Below the pieces are notes generated by a model that did no database searches, had not been told where the DNA came from, and saw only the letters and a list, made by a program, of their open reading frames with translations. Below, one piece after another: positions 34,297-42,788 of a DNA stretch of 64,000 nucleotides; positions within the stretch are counted from its first letter, which is position 1; the number at the start of each line of letters is the position of its first letter. Origin of the DNA: Pseudoduganella flava (GTDB taxonomy: Bacteria > Pseudomonadota > Gammaproteobacteria > Burkholderiales > Burkholderiaceae_D); NCBI RefSeq assembly GCF_007830495.1, contig NZ_VLKW01000014.1:1-64000 (forward strand), given 5' to 3'. The translations under genes were made by a program, and so were the position numbers.

Positions 34297-35388
34297 ATGA
34301 AACGACATGCACTGGCGGCGCTGCTGTTCAGCGCCGGTATCGCGGCACTCCCCGCGCTGGCCAAGCCACCCACCCCGCCGTTGCCCGCCATGGGTGCGGA
34401 CCTGAGCGCGACCACCGTCTCGGGCATCTCGTCCGGCGGCTTCATGGCCGCTCAGCTGGCGACCGCGTATTCGGCCCGCTTCGTCGGCGTGGGCGTGATC
34501 GCCGCCGGCCCGTACTATTGCGCCGGCACCTATCCGTCCCTGTCCATGTTCCAGAACGCGACGACAAGCTGCATGACGCCGGCCATTGCCGCCACCGCCG
34601 CCAACGGCGCCACGTCGTTCGCCAACGCGCGGCGCTTCGCCGCCGAGGGCCTGATCGATCCCGTGCAGAACCTGACCCGCCAGCGCGTATATGCGTTCAG
34701 CGGCGCGGGCGACCGCACCGTCAAGACGATCGTCGTCGACCAGGTCGAGCAGTACTACCGGCTGGCCGGGGTGCCGCCCGAACGGATCCTGTACCGCAAA
34801 CACCCGGAGGCGGGCCACTCGATCGTCATAGATGACGACGACGACGTTCCCTGTGCCACCACGGCGCCGCCCTACATCAACAACTGCGGCTTCATCCAGT
34901 CGCATGAACTGCTGGCGCACCTGTACGGCCCGGGCAAGCCCGCCAATACGGGCGTGCCGGCTGGGCAGATCATCGTCTTCGACCAGCGCGAATTCATCAA
35001 GGGCAGCCAGACCAGCATGAACGCGAACGGTTATGCCTACGTGCCGCGCTACTGCACCACCAACGCCTGCAATGTGCACGTGGCATTCCACGGTTGCCAG
35101 CAGGGCGCGCACGTCATCGGCGACCAGTTCTATCGGGGTACCGGCTACAACGAGTATGCCGACACCAACCGGCTGATCATCCTGTACCCGCAGGCGGGTG
35201 TCTCGAAAGGCATGCCGGTGAACCCGCAAGGGTGCTGGGACTTCTGGGGCTATTCGAACACGCCGGGCTTCCCGCCCTTCTACGCCAAGGGCGCGCCGCA
35301 GATGGCGGCCGTGATGGCGATGATCGACCGCCTCGGCCAGCCGCGTGGCGCGGCCAATGCGGCCCCCGCCGGCAACCCCCAACCGTGA
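34297..35388 (+). CDS. Secreted PHB-depolymerase-like esterase
   Basis: This 363-residue alpha/beta hydrolase has a signal peptide MKRHALAALLFSAGIAALPA cut near LAK. The lipase box GISSG (43-47, nucleophile Ser45) sits unusually near the N-terminus, as in one class of PHB depolymerases. Further landmarks are CNVHVAFHGCQQGAHVIGDQ, NRLIILYPQAG and QGCWDFWGYS; the Asp/His of the triad are expected in the C-terminal half (AGHSIVIDDDDDV region). I take the ATG at 34297 with AAAGG upstream; the frame is open farther left but has no signal sequence there. A phasin-like gene starts 11 bases later, so PHA granules or oligomers are the likely target. Confidence 0.85.
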   Translation: MKRHALAALLFSAGIAALPALAKPPTPPLPAMGADLSATTVSGISSGGFMAAQLATAYSARFVGVGVIAAGPYYCAGTYPSLSMFQNATTSCMTPAIAATAANGATSFANARRFAAEGLIDPVQNLTRQRVYAFSGAGDRTVKTIVVDQVEQYYRLAGVPPERILYRKHPEAGHSIVIDDDDDVPCATTAPPYINNCGFIQSHELLAHLYGPGKPANTGVPAGQIIVFDQREFIKGSQTSMNANGYAYVPRYCTTNACNVHVAFHGCQQGAHVIGDQFYRGTGYNEYADTNRLIILYPQAGVSKGMPVNPQGCWDFWGYSNTPGFPPFYAKGAPQMAAVMAMIDRLGQPRGAANAAPAGNPQP

Positions 35389-35399
35389 AGGAGATCGTC

Positions 35400-35849
35400 A
35401 TGCCCATCCATCCTCTCGCGCCCTGGTGCGCCCTCGGCAAATCGGCGCTGCTGATGGCCCAGCAATGGCAGGATGCGAGCGCCGCCGCGATGACGGCGCT
35501 GCTGAAGACCCAGCTCGACATGATCGACACGCGGCAGGCCGTGCAGTCGCTGCAGGGCTACGCCGACCTGTATCAGGGCGTGGCCGACAACCTCGCGACG
35601 CAGCGCCACGAGCTGTCCAAGGCCGTCATCGAACGGGCCGCCGCCTGCGTCGAGGACCTGCGCCGGGCCGGCAGCCAGGACGACGTAGCCATCGTGCTGA
35701 ACGGCTTCCTGCAGGACGTCGGCGCGCGCGTCAAGGAAAACACCGAGCAGGCCGCGACGGTGTTGAATGCGGCCCAGTCGGCGTCGGTCGTGCTGGCCCA
35801 CCAGGCGCTGGACGGCGCGGCGGGCGATGGCGCCGCGCCGTCCCCCTGA
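35400..35849 (+). CDS. Phasin-like protein
   Basis: This 149-residue, Ala/Gln-rich, helical protein has no signal peptide. It has the general look of phasins: LLKTQLDMIDTRQAVQSLQG, YADLYQGVADNLATQRHELS and VKENTEQAATVLNAAQSASV, amphipathic helices that coat polyhydroxyalkanoate granules. The ribosome site AAGGAG lies directly upstream of the ATG at 35400. It follows the depolymerase-like gene by 11 bases and is surely co-transcribed. It could alternatively be a chaperone-like or structural protein; family assignment is from composition and context. Confidence 0.65.
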   Translation: MPIHPLAPWCALGKSALLMAQQWQDASAAAMTALLKTQLDMIDTRQAVQSLQGYADLYQGVADNLATQRHELSKAVIERAAACVEDLRRAGSQDDVAIVLNGFLQDVGARVKENTEQAATVLNAAQSASVVLAHQALDGAAGDGAAPSP

Positions 35850-35874
35850 GCGCAGTATACGGCCGCATGCTCCT

Positions 35875-36546
35875 TCATTCGACGGCGCGCATGAAGGGGT
35901 CGCCGCCCAGGCGCTCAGGCCTGCCGTTCAGCACTGTCGACCACGGCGGGCGTACCAGGCCGACGTCCGTCGGCGCGAAACGGAAATCCAGGCTGCAGCG
36001 CGACAGCTGCGTGTCGTTGGCCACCGTTCCGTGTTCCAGGTAACCGCCGTCGAACAGGAAAACCTCTCCCGGTTCGAGTTCGATCGGCGCGTGATCCGCG
36101 GCCCCATAGTCCGACTCGCACCACAGTGCATTGCCGCCGAAGCAGCGCGTGAACGGCAGGAACGCATTGACCTGGTCCGGCCGGCCGGTGATGTCGGCAT
36201 CGCGGTGCCACGCGCTGACGCCCGGTGTGCCGGCGAGGTGGACGCGCATTTTCGGCCGATTCGAGTAGCTGACCCGTTTTCCGTAGCGCGGCGCGATGAC
36301 CTCGCGCACGAAGCGGTGATACAGCTGAAGAAACGGCGAATCGTCAGGCAGATTCTGCATCAGCGCGCGCCAGGCCAGATTGTCCTGGTAGCCCAGTTCG
36401 GCGCCCGGCAGGCGCCGCCCGCGCGCCTGCCGGGCGCGTTCGTGCAGCGCGCTCAGCGGGCTGACTTTGAAGACGCGCCTCTCCAGCACCTCGATGAACG
36501 GGAACCGCGACAGATCGTAACGGAGAACGACTGCATTGCTAAGCAT
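35875..36546 (-). CDS. StrG-like 2-oxoglutarate/Fe(II)-type oxygenase
   Basis: This 223-residue cytoplasmic protein resembles the StrG/ectoine-hydroxylase-like group of non-heme iron oxygenases. The likely iron ligands are His114 and Asp116 in SAWHRDADITG and His172 in YLEHGTVAND. Arg183 in LSRCSLDFRF is placed to hold 2-oxoglutarate. Other features are YSNRPKMRVHLAGTPGV and EPGEVFLFDGGYLEHG. It is the last gene of a minus-strand operon, 51 bases after the borosin-type methyltransferase, so it may hydroxylate or otherwise oxidise a product of that enzyme. No biochemical proof of substrate exists. Confidence 0.78.
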   Translation of the reverse strand: MLSNAVVLRYDLSRFPFIEVLERRVFKVSPLSALHERARQARGRRLPGAELGYQDNLAWRALMQNLPDDSPFLQLYHRFVREVIAPRYGKRVSYSNRPKMRVHLAGTPGVSAWHRDADITGRPDQVNAFLPFTRCFGGNALWCESDYGAADHAPIELEPGEVFLFDGGYLEHGTVANDTQLSRCSLDFRFAPTDVGLVRPPWSTVLNGRPERLGGDPFMRAVE

Positions 36547-36597
36547 GTGGCGCCACCCCAGGTCCGATGTGCTTTCCGGCCCCTTCCATCGTCCCGG

Positions 36598-38829
36598 TCA
36601 TGCGGCTTTCGCGCCCGGCGAATGGGCCGCCAGGTTGTTCACGACGCGGTTCGTCAGGTGCAGCTTTTCCCATTTCTGCCACAGGAACGGCGGCGCCACC
36701 GCGGCCTGGCGCGCATACATGGCCGTCAGGTGCTCGAACAGCCATGGCGGCAACACCGTTTGCGGCGGGTCGGCGGGCCGTACCTGCGTGCCGGTGCGCG
36801 CGCCGTAACAGGCGGCCGGCGCGGCGCCGCGCTGGCCGACCCGGCCGTGGAATTCCGCCAGACCGGAGAACGGATTGCACAGGAAGGTCAGCTCGCCCTC
36901 GTCCAGCTCGGCCTCGTCGTCCGACCACGTCAGGCGGCCCGCTTCTTCGTGCGGCAACCGCAACTCCCGGCCGCCCAGGCTGACCACGCCGCCTTCCAGC
37001 TGCAGGTCGAGCTGACGCCGCGCGCCCGGTCCGGACACCGTCAGCCGGTAATGGCCATCGAGTTCGCCCGCGGCGGCGCCGTCGCGGAAACGGTTGACGT
37101 AGGCCGCCAGGTGCTTGCGGTCCGGATCGACCTCCGGCGCCTCGAAGAACTGCATGGCGGGGCGCGGATCGGTGGCATCCCAGATCTGGCCGATGATGCG
37201 CCGCCCCGCAGCGCCGATGTCGAAGCGCAGGAAACCGTTGCAGCGGTTGCCGCCGCCCGCGCGCCATTCCAGCACGCCGCGCCGGTAGCCGAACGCCCGC
37301 ACCGGCGCGCCATTCACGTACAGCTGGCCGCCATTGCCGTGCGAGTTGGCGAAGATCGCGATCGACAACTGGCGTTCGCGCGCCGCATACACGCCGGTCC
37401 ACGGCAGCAGCACATGGCGGCGCAGGTTGGCCAGGTCGACGCGCAGCCGGGCATGATCGAAGCTTACTTCGTGGCGCGCGGCATAGCGTGCCAGCCAGTC
37501 CCGCATGCCGGCATGGCCAGCCTTGCCCCGGCGTACCAGGTCGGTACAGGCGGCGCGGTCGCGCAGCAGCATCAGCAGGAGCGGCTGGTTCGAACCCGCC
37601 TGCCGCTGGATGCCCTTGGCCGCCACCTGGATTCCCCCGGCGTCGCGGCTGGCGAGCAGCTTGCGTTCGGACGGGCTGAGCGCGTCGAAGCGGGAATCCT
37701 GCAAGGCCGCCACGGGATCGCTGGCGTAGCGATGCTGCAGTTCGATATCCTGGCGCAGCTCGATCAGGAAATCGGCGGCCCCCGTTTCCGCTTGCCACTG
37801 GTAGTCGGCCGGCACGTCGAAGCGGGCGAAGTCGTCGAATGCCTTCATCTCGCGCACGTCGTAATGACCGATCTCGCGCAGCGCGCCCTCGGGAACCTTC
37901 AGCCGCTGCCCCGGTTTGAGCAGCCCAAGCTGCTCGACCATCGCGTAGTCGGCGGTGACGGCATCGCGCGGGGCCAGGTAGAACGTCGACAACCCGGTGA
38001 TGCGGATCTGCACCGCCGGGTCGTGCAGGTCCGCGAGCCGGTATTGCTCGACCAGGGGCGCGATGGTCGGATAGCGCGACGCGACGTAGTGCGTGATCGG
38101 GTAGTCCGCGCCGTAGGCCGCCTGCAGGTAGTCGACCAGCATCGAGAAGTTGCGGTTGATGTAGCCCTGGCGCCGGAAGCCCATCTCGCCGATCAGGCCC
38201 ACTTGCCACAGCACCACGTGAAGGGACGTGTCCGGCTTGCGCTGGCGCACCAGCATGTCCGTCGCCTCGTGCGTCTGCATGCCGGGATGGCATGGGTCCA
38301 CGCCGAGGTCGGCGCACAGGCAGTCGAGCGCGCTGACGGCCGGGCGCATCACGGCCCGGTGCCCTTCCCGCCGCGCAATCATGATCGCACGGTGGGTGGA
38401 CAGCACGAACACGCCGGGATGCCCGTAGAACACGCAGACGACGCGCTTGCCCTCGCGCACGAAGTGCAGCATCGACTCGGCCATCTGCATGTACGTCACG
38501 TAGCGCGGCTTGCTGTCGTCGTACAGCACATACAGGTCGTACGCGTCGGGCCGGATACGCTTGAGCCACACGATCGTCGCCGGATCGGCAACGCAGAAGA
38601 ACACCTTGTCGGCGGCGCGCAGCAGTTCCTCGTCGCCGAGCATGAAGCCGACGGTCTCGATGCCCGATCCGATGATGTTCAATTCGCCGACGCGCTCCGG
38701 CGCCGGCGCCGTCGGGTGCTCGCCGACCGTCTCGCGCCGGGCGGCGATCGCGCGGGCGAGCTCGCGCCATGCGTGCCGGTGGCCCTCTTCTCCGGGGAAA
38801 TTCGCCCTGCTTCTGACTGGCTGATCCAT
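36598..38829 (-). CDS. Borosin-type peptide alpha-N-methyltransferase fused to a BBD-like region and an unknown C-terminal part
   Basis: This protein has 743 residues. Residues about 48-305 are a tetrapyrrole-methylase-fold domain very like the fungal autocatalytic N-methyltransferase OphMA: IIGSGIETVGFM, CVADPATIVWLK, KPRYVTYMQMAESML, VFYGHPGVFV and RPAVSALDCLCADLGVDP. Residues matching the OphMA catalytic set (Arg72, Tyr76, Tyr98, as I recall them) are Arg109, Tyr113 and Tyr135. Residues about 351-406 resemble the LigA-like borosin-binding domain (YASDPVAAL, then LSPSERKLLASRDAGGI). Then come SNQPLLLMLLRD and some 330 residues rich in beta structure that I do not recognise. The ATG at 38829 follows GAGGAAA; the frame is open farther left, but that is a shadow of the next gene. 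The fusion suggests self-methylation in cis or of a partner protein. Confidence 0.82.
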   Translation of the reverse strand: MDQPVRSRANFPGEEGHRHAWRELARAIAARRETVGEHPTAPAPERVGELNIIGSGIETVGFMLGDEELLRAADKVFFCVADPATIVWLKRIRPDAYDLYVLYDDSKPRYVTYMQMAESMLHFVREGKRVVCVFYGHPGVFVLSTHRAIMIARREGHRAVMRPAVSALDCLCADLGVDPCHPGMQTHEATDMLVRQRKPDTSLHVVLWQVGLIGEMGFRRQGYINRNFSMLVDYLQAAYGADYPITHYVASRYPTIAPLVEQYRLADLHDPAVQIRITGLSTFYLAPRDAVTADYAMVEQLGLLKPGQRLKVPEGALREIGHYDVREMKAFDDFARFDVPADYQWQAETGAADFLIELRQDIELQHRYASDPVAALQDSRFDALSPSERKLLASRDAGGIQVAAKGIQRQAGSNQPLLLMLLRDRAACTDLVRRGKAGHAGMRDWLARYAARHEVSFDHARLRVDLANLRRHVLLPWTGVYAARERQLSIAIFANSHGNGGQLYVNGAPVRAFGYRRGVLEWRAGGGNRCNGFLRFDIGAAGRRIIGQIWDATDPRPAMQFFEAPEVDPDRKHLAAYVNRFRDGAAAGELDGHYRLTVSGPGARRQLDLQLEGGVVSLGGRELRLPHEEAGRLTWSDDEAELDEGELTFLCNPFSGLAEFHGRVGQRGAAPAACYGARTGTQVRPADPPQTVLPPWLFEHLTAMYARQAAVAPPFLWQKWEKLHLTNRVVNNLAAHSPGAKAA

Positions 38830-38837
38830 TGCTTTCC

Positions 38838-40688
38838 TCACGAAATGATGGCGAGATATCGGTTGGCGACGCCGGCGGCGACCTTGACGGGCAGCGCCTG
38901 CCCCTGGTAAGTCGCCTGGGACAGCTGGAGGTATGCCTGGTACTGCTGGGCAGGCGCCGACTGCTGCGCCATGTGCTGTTCCAGCGCGGTCTCGACATCC
39001 TGCGGCCATTTCCAGGCCGCCAGCTGGGCGTCCGCCGTGGCGTTCTTGAACATCAGGATCGAGGTCAGCAGTATCTGCTGGGTCTTGATGTCGGGCTGCT
39101 GCTGTTGGACGAAATCGGCGAAGGTGCTCCAGCGCTCCTGTTCGCTGACATTCTGGTTCAGCATGTAGTTGAGCAGGAGGCCGAAGCCGGTTGCCTCTTG
39201 CGGCGACATGTTCTGCAGGTCCTCCTGGTCGCTCTTCTGCCACACGCGCAGCAGTTCTTGCGTACCCATCATCGCGCCCATGATCGCCAGGTTCTTCACC
39301 AGCGCCGGGAAGCCCTTCGTGATGATCCAGCTGCCGAGCTTGGACAGCGCCGTGCGGATCGAGCCCGGCGGAACATCCACGTCGGTATCGATGTCGACGT
39401 CCACGTCCACATCCACGTCGGTATCCGTCACGTTGTCGGTGTCGGTCACCACGTCGGTATCGATGTCCACGTCCACGTCGATGTCGACATCGATCACCGC
39501 GAAGACGTCGTCGTCGATATCCACGTCGATGTCGATGTCGACGTCGACGTCCGTATCGGTCACATTGTCCGTGTCCGTCACGACGTCGGTATCGATATCG
39601 ACATCGACATCGACGTCCACATCGACGTTGACCGGATCGACGTCCTCGCCCGCCGCGGCATCCGGGTCGGCGCTGTCGCTGGTCGATTCGAGCTTGCTGC
39701 GCACGTTCTGGTAGAGCTTGGCGGCATTCGCCTGCAGCCACTGGAGCCCGGTGGCGACGCCACCGAGCACGTGGACGGCCATGTCCACCGTCATGGCGAT
39801 CTGCACGCCCAGGAAAGCGGTAAATGCGAGGTTGTAGGCTCCCACCCACCACGGCAGGCCGGCATCCTGGTAAGGCTGGAGAATCAGTTGATTGCCGTCG
39901 CGCGTGCCGACCCAGAACATGCCGGCCTGGTCCGGATGGCCCTCCCACGTCATGGTGCGGTACACCCCGCGCACCGACAACCCCGTACAGGTGCTTGCGC
40001 CTGGCGAACTCAGCTCGCCCGACGCGTACCCGAGCGAAGGATAGGAACTGCCGCCGTCGCTGGCGCTGAAGCTGGCCTTGCCGTCCGCGATCGTCAGCGT
40101 CCCGGCGGGCACCGGCGGGGCGATGAATCCGTCGCTGTTCAGGCTCGACACGGTGTAGCAGTAGTACGTTCCGGGCCATGCAGACAGGGCGTTGTTGGCC
40201 CAGTAGCTGACCATGGAAAAGCCGAAATAGTCGGCGCCGGGGTAGCCATTGCCGACCAGCAGCGCCGAGACCTGCGCGTCGAGATTGCCGACGTTGGCGC
40301 TATCGAGGACGATTTCGTTGAACTGCAGCGCCACCGGCGAATAGGGCTGCGCGATGTAGTCGTTGTAGAACTTGAGCGCCGCGGTGGTGCCGTCGAGGTC
40401 GGCCGTGCCGACGCTCACCGGCTGGGTCAGCGGGCCGAGAATGTCCGGTACGAACAGCTTGACGGGGAAACTGTCGCTTTGCCGCGCGATGACGATGCGC
40501 GACAGCAGCGTGCCGGTATCGAGGGTGTTTTCACTGTTCGCTGCGACCGTGCCGAGGACCGTGTAGATCGGCGTGTAGGCATCCGGGTCGGTCGATGGCG
40601 GATCGCTGACCGGGGGCGTGGTGGTGGTGTAGACGGTCAACGCTTGCGGGAGCGTATTGGTAACGTGGATCGAGATCGTGTCGGCCAT
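38838..40688 (-). CDS. Large unknown protein with Asp-Val repeat
   Basis: This 616-residue protein has no known family. It has an N-terminal beta-rich domain (about 1-270: ADTISIHVTNTLPQALTVYT, VRGVYRTMTWEGHPDQAGMF), a hydrophobic stretch at 276-311 (GAYNLAFTAFLGVQIAMTVD), and a highly acidic repeat at about 350-440 made of DV, DI and DT units. A second hydrophobic stretch follows at 453-474 (IITKGFPALVKNLAIMGAMM), then a Gln-rich helical tail. The N-terminal half looks paralogous to the gene upstream. There is no signal peptide. It ends eight bases before the methyltransferase ATG, so both are tightly coupled. It could be the substrate, partner or cargo of that enzyme. AGGA lies ahead of the chosen ATG at 40688. 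Confidence 0.75.
   Translation of the reverse strand: MADTISIHVTNTLPQALTVYTTTTPPVSDPPSTDPDAYTPIYTVLGTVAANSENTLDTGTLLSRIVIARQSDSFPVKLFVPDILGPLTQPVSVGTADLDGTTAALKFYNDYIAQPYSPVALQFNEIVLDSANVGNLDAQVSALLVGNGYPGADYFGFSMVSYWANNALSAWPGTYYCYTVSSLNSDGFIAPPVPAGTLTIADGKASFSASDGGSSYPSLGYASGELSSPGASTCTGLSVRGVYRTMTWEGHPDQAGMFWVGTRDGNQLILQPYQDAGLPWWVGAYNLAFTAFLGVQIAMTVDMAVHVLGGVATGLQWLQANAAKLYQNVRSKLESTSDSADPDAAAGEDVDPVNVDVDVDVDVDIDTDVVTDTDNVTDTDVDVDIDIDVDIDDDVFAVIDVDIDVDVDIDTDVVTDTDNVTDTDVDVDVDVDIDTDVDVPPGSIRTALSKLGSWIITKGFPALVKNLAIMGAMMGTQELLRVWQKSDQEDLQNMSPQEATGFGLLLNYMLNQNVSEQERWSTFADFVQQQQPDIKTQQILLTSILMFKNATADAQLAAWKWPQDVETALEQHMAQQSAPAQQYQAYLQLSQATYQGQALPVKVAAGVANRYLAIIS
39371..39640. repeat. Coding repeat for acidic Asp-Val/Ile/Thr tract
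   Basis: Inside the gene at 38838-40688, about 270 bases encode alternating Asp with Val, Ile or Thr. A longer unit containing DTDVVTDTDNVTDTD occurs twice with the same amino acids. The two DNA copies (about 39400-39455 and 39545-39600) differ at several third codon positions, so the protein sequence, not the DNA, appears to be conserved. Confidence 0.8.
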
Positions 40689-40758
40689 GATGGTGTCCTG
40701 TGGATGTGAATGGAGCACGGACGCGGGCAGCGCCCGGGATCCGCTGCTTGCCCCGGTA

Positions 40759-42480
40759 TCAGACGTCGACGCCGCCCTCGATCGGGTCCTCGCCCTCGCC
40801 GCCTTCGCCGTCGCTCGCTTCCTCGGCCGCCTTGGCCCGGTCTTCGGCGATTTGCTCGGCTTCGGCCTGCACCTGCTGCGACGCCTTGATATCGGCCGCG
40901 TCGCCTGCGCTCAGTTCGTTCTCCACGTTGCTGACGACCTCGCTGAGCTGCGGCTTGATATCGGCGATGTTATTGGCGGCCTGCTCGACCGCGCCTTGCA
41001 GCTGCTCGCTGCCGCTGTTGGGCGGCATGGCGCCTTGCAGGTCCTGGGCGCCATTGCGGACACTCTCGGCGACGTTTTCCAGTTGTTGATTGACCCCGTA
41101 TCGGGCCGCCACCTCGACCTGGTCGCCCATGGCCTCGAAGTTGTCGAGCTGCGCATCGCCACGCGCCACGTTGTTCGCATCCGCCGCCTGCACCCGCCCC
41201 GCATCCTGCGCCGCCGGCATCGCCGCATCGTCGGGCACCGCGGCATTGCGGTCGCCCAGCTGGTCCAGCCCGCGCTGCTGGCCGGCCCGCACCTCGTCGC
41301 CCTGCTGGTCCAGCTGGTCGCGCATCTGCTGCTGCTCGTCCGGCGACGGGGGCTTGTTGCGTCCCTTGAACCAGTCGACGGCCGCCTTGCCTTTCGCGCC
41401 GATCCATTCCAGCCCCATGGCCAGGCCGAAGAAGGTCGTAATCAACGTCAGATACTGGCCGAACGTGGTCGGGTGGAAGAAGGCCCAGAAGCCGCTGTCC
41501 GAACCGCCGCCGCCGGAAGTGTCCTGCTTGGTGGTCGTGCCCATGACCTGCACGCCGTTCACCGTCCCGGACAGGACCGGTACGATGACGTTATCGCTGG
41601 CGTTGTTGGTCAAGGAGCTCTTCAGGACGAACGTGCCGCGCAACGCGACGCTCGGGAAGTCGGAATCGTCTGAGACGAATTGCCCGTTCTGGAAAGTCAT
41701 CGGGGTTGCCGCGCCCTGGGCCGGCGTGAAGCTGATCTGGTAGGCGCCGCTGCGATCGGTCGGGTCGGCCGGATTCGGCGGCGCCGCGTTCCTCGTCATC
41801 GCCAGCGTTCCCTGGAAGGTCGGCGCGGCCGTGTTGCTGCCGCTTGCCGCCGTTCCGGGGCTGTACAGGTAATAGGTGATCGCGCTGTTGAACGACGCGA
41901 AGTTCGCGGTGAAGCCGGCCCAGATGAACGGGAAGCCGCGCGCATAGGTCTGCGCGGTCACGACCGAATTGAGGTCGAGCGTCTTGAAGTTGGTGGTCGA
42001 CTTGAAGAACTCCGCGACCGACGATTCGATATCCGATGCGGACGAGCCCTTCGCGGCCGCGTTGGACACCGCCGCGTAATATTGCGTGGCGGTGGTCGAA
42101 GTGGGATACGCCAGCAGGTTGATGTAGAAGGACAGCGCCAGCGAGAGCTGGGCCGGGCTGGTGGCGGCGACCGTCAGCGGCGGATACTGGCCCGACAGGA
42201 CGTCGGCCATCAGCGCTGAGTTCTGGACCGGGAACAGGTCGGCAGGACGAACGAAGATCAGGTCGTACACGATGCGATTGGCATCGAGCGTCACGGTGTC
42301 CGTCGACGAAGCCGCGATCGTCTTCGATCCCGATGCGGTCGTGCGCAGGGTGAGTGGCAACTCGAAAACCTGGGTAGCCTCGGGGGCGCCCGGCGTGGTC
42401 GAGGGATCGTAGGCGTCGAGAATCGCCAGGGCGCTGCCGACGTTGTTGGTGATCGAAACTTGGCTTGCGGTGGCCGCCAT
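40759..42480 (-). CDS. Large unknown protein, paralogue of the downstream gene
   Basis: This 573-residue protein of unknown family is the first gene of the operon. Residues about 1-310 are beta-rich (ATASQVSITNNVGSALAILD at the start, FPSVALRGTFVLKSS later). They share layout with the next gene's N-terminus: an initial SI-VTN-like strand, a helical segment ALSFYINLLAYPTSTTATQY, and an aromatic segment GFPFIWAGFTANFASFNSAI. A hydrophobic helix at about 335-360 (YLTLITTFFGLAMGLEWIG) precedes a long charged, Gln/Ala/Asp-rich helical tail ending GGEGEDPIEGGVDV. There is no signal peptide. It may be membrane-inserting or bind a membrane partner. I cannot assign a function. Confidence 0.75.
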   Translation of the reverse strand: MAATASQVSITNNVGSALAILDAYDPSTTPGAPEATQVFELPLTLRTTASGSKTIAASSTDTVTLDANRIVYDLIFVRPADLFPVQNSALMADVLSGQYPPLTVAATSPAQLSLALSFYINLLAYPTSTTATQYYAAVSNAAAKGSSASDIESSVAEFFKSTTNFKTLDLNSVVTAQTYARGFPFIWAGFTANFASFNSAITYYLYSPGTAASGSNTAAPTFQGTLAMTRNAAPPNPADPTDRSGAYQISFTPAQGAATPMTFQNGQFVSDDSDFPSVALRGTFVLKSSLTNNASDNVIVPVLSGTVNGVQVMGTTTKQDTSGGGGSDSGFWAFFHPTTFGQYLTLITTFFGLAMGLEWIGAKGKAAVDWFKGRNKPPSPDEQQQMRDQLDQQGDEVRAGQQRGLDQLGDRNAAVPDDAAMPAAQDAGRVQAADANNVARGDAQLDNFEAMGDQVEVAARYGVNQQLENVAESVRNGAQDLQGAMPPNSGSEQLQGAVEQAANNIADIKPQLSEVVSNVENELSAGDAADIKASQQVQAEAEQIAEDRAKAAEEASDGEGGEGEDPIEGGVDV

Positions 42481-42788
42481 TTTTGTCTCCTAGTAGGGTG
42501 CAAGTGTGCACTGACGAGAAAAAAAAACGGGTGCTGCCAAGCGCTGTCGATGACATCGCAAGTCGGGATGCCCTGGTCCGGCGGGCGAACCGTCCAACCT
42601 CCTTTCGATAAAGTGCGGTGACGAAGACTTCACTTTGGTCGCAGACCGGTTCGACTGCAAGGTAAGAATATTTGTGTGGCTAAAAACTAACGTGGACGGT
42701 CTGCGCGGGTCGCGATATACAATCCGATCGACCCGCATAAGGTTGAAGCGGTGACGTTCGGGTGACAGCGCCGTTCCATCGCGGCGTC
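42481..42788. other. Intergenic region upstream of the methyltransferase operon
   Basis: This 308-base stretch has no gene I can support. It must contain the minus-strand promoter of the four-gene operon starting at 42480. A -10-like TATATC reads on the minus strand at 42719-42714 without a clear -35. A run of nine A at about 42521-42530 lies close to the start codon. GGAG is present just before the ATG (minus strand, around 42488). Confidence 0.5.

Noticed and set aside
39371..39640. CRISPR-like array
   Set aside because: The repeats are in frame, of varying length and encode Asp-Val units; there are no spacers and no cas genes.
36598..40179. A 1193-residue reading of the methyltransferase frame
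   Set aside because: The extra 450 residues come from reading the upstream gene out of frame; the ATG at 38829 has a proper ribosome site.
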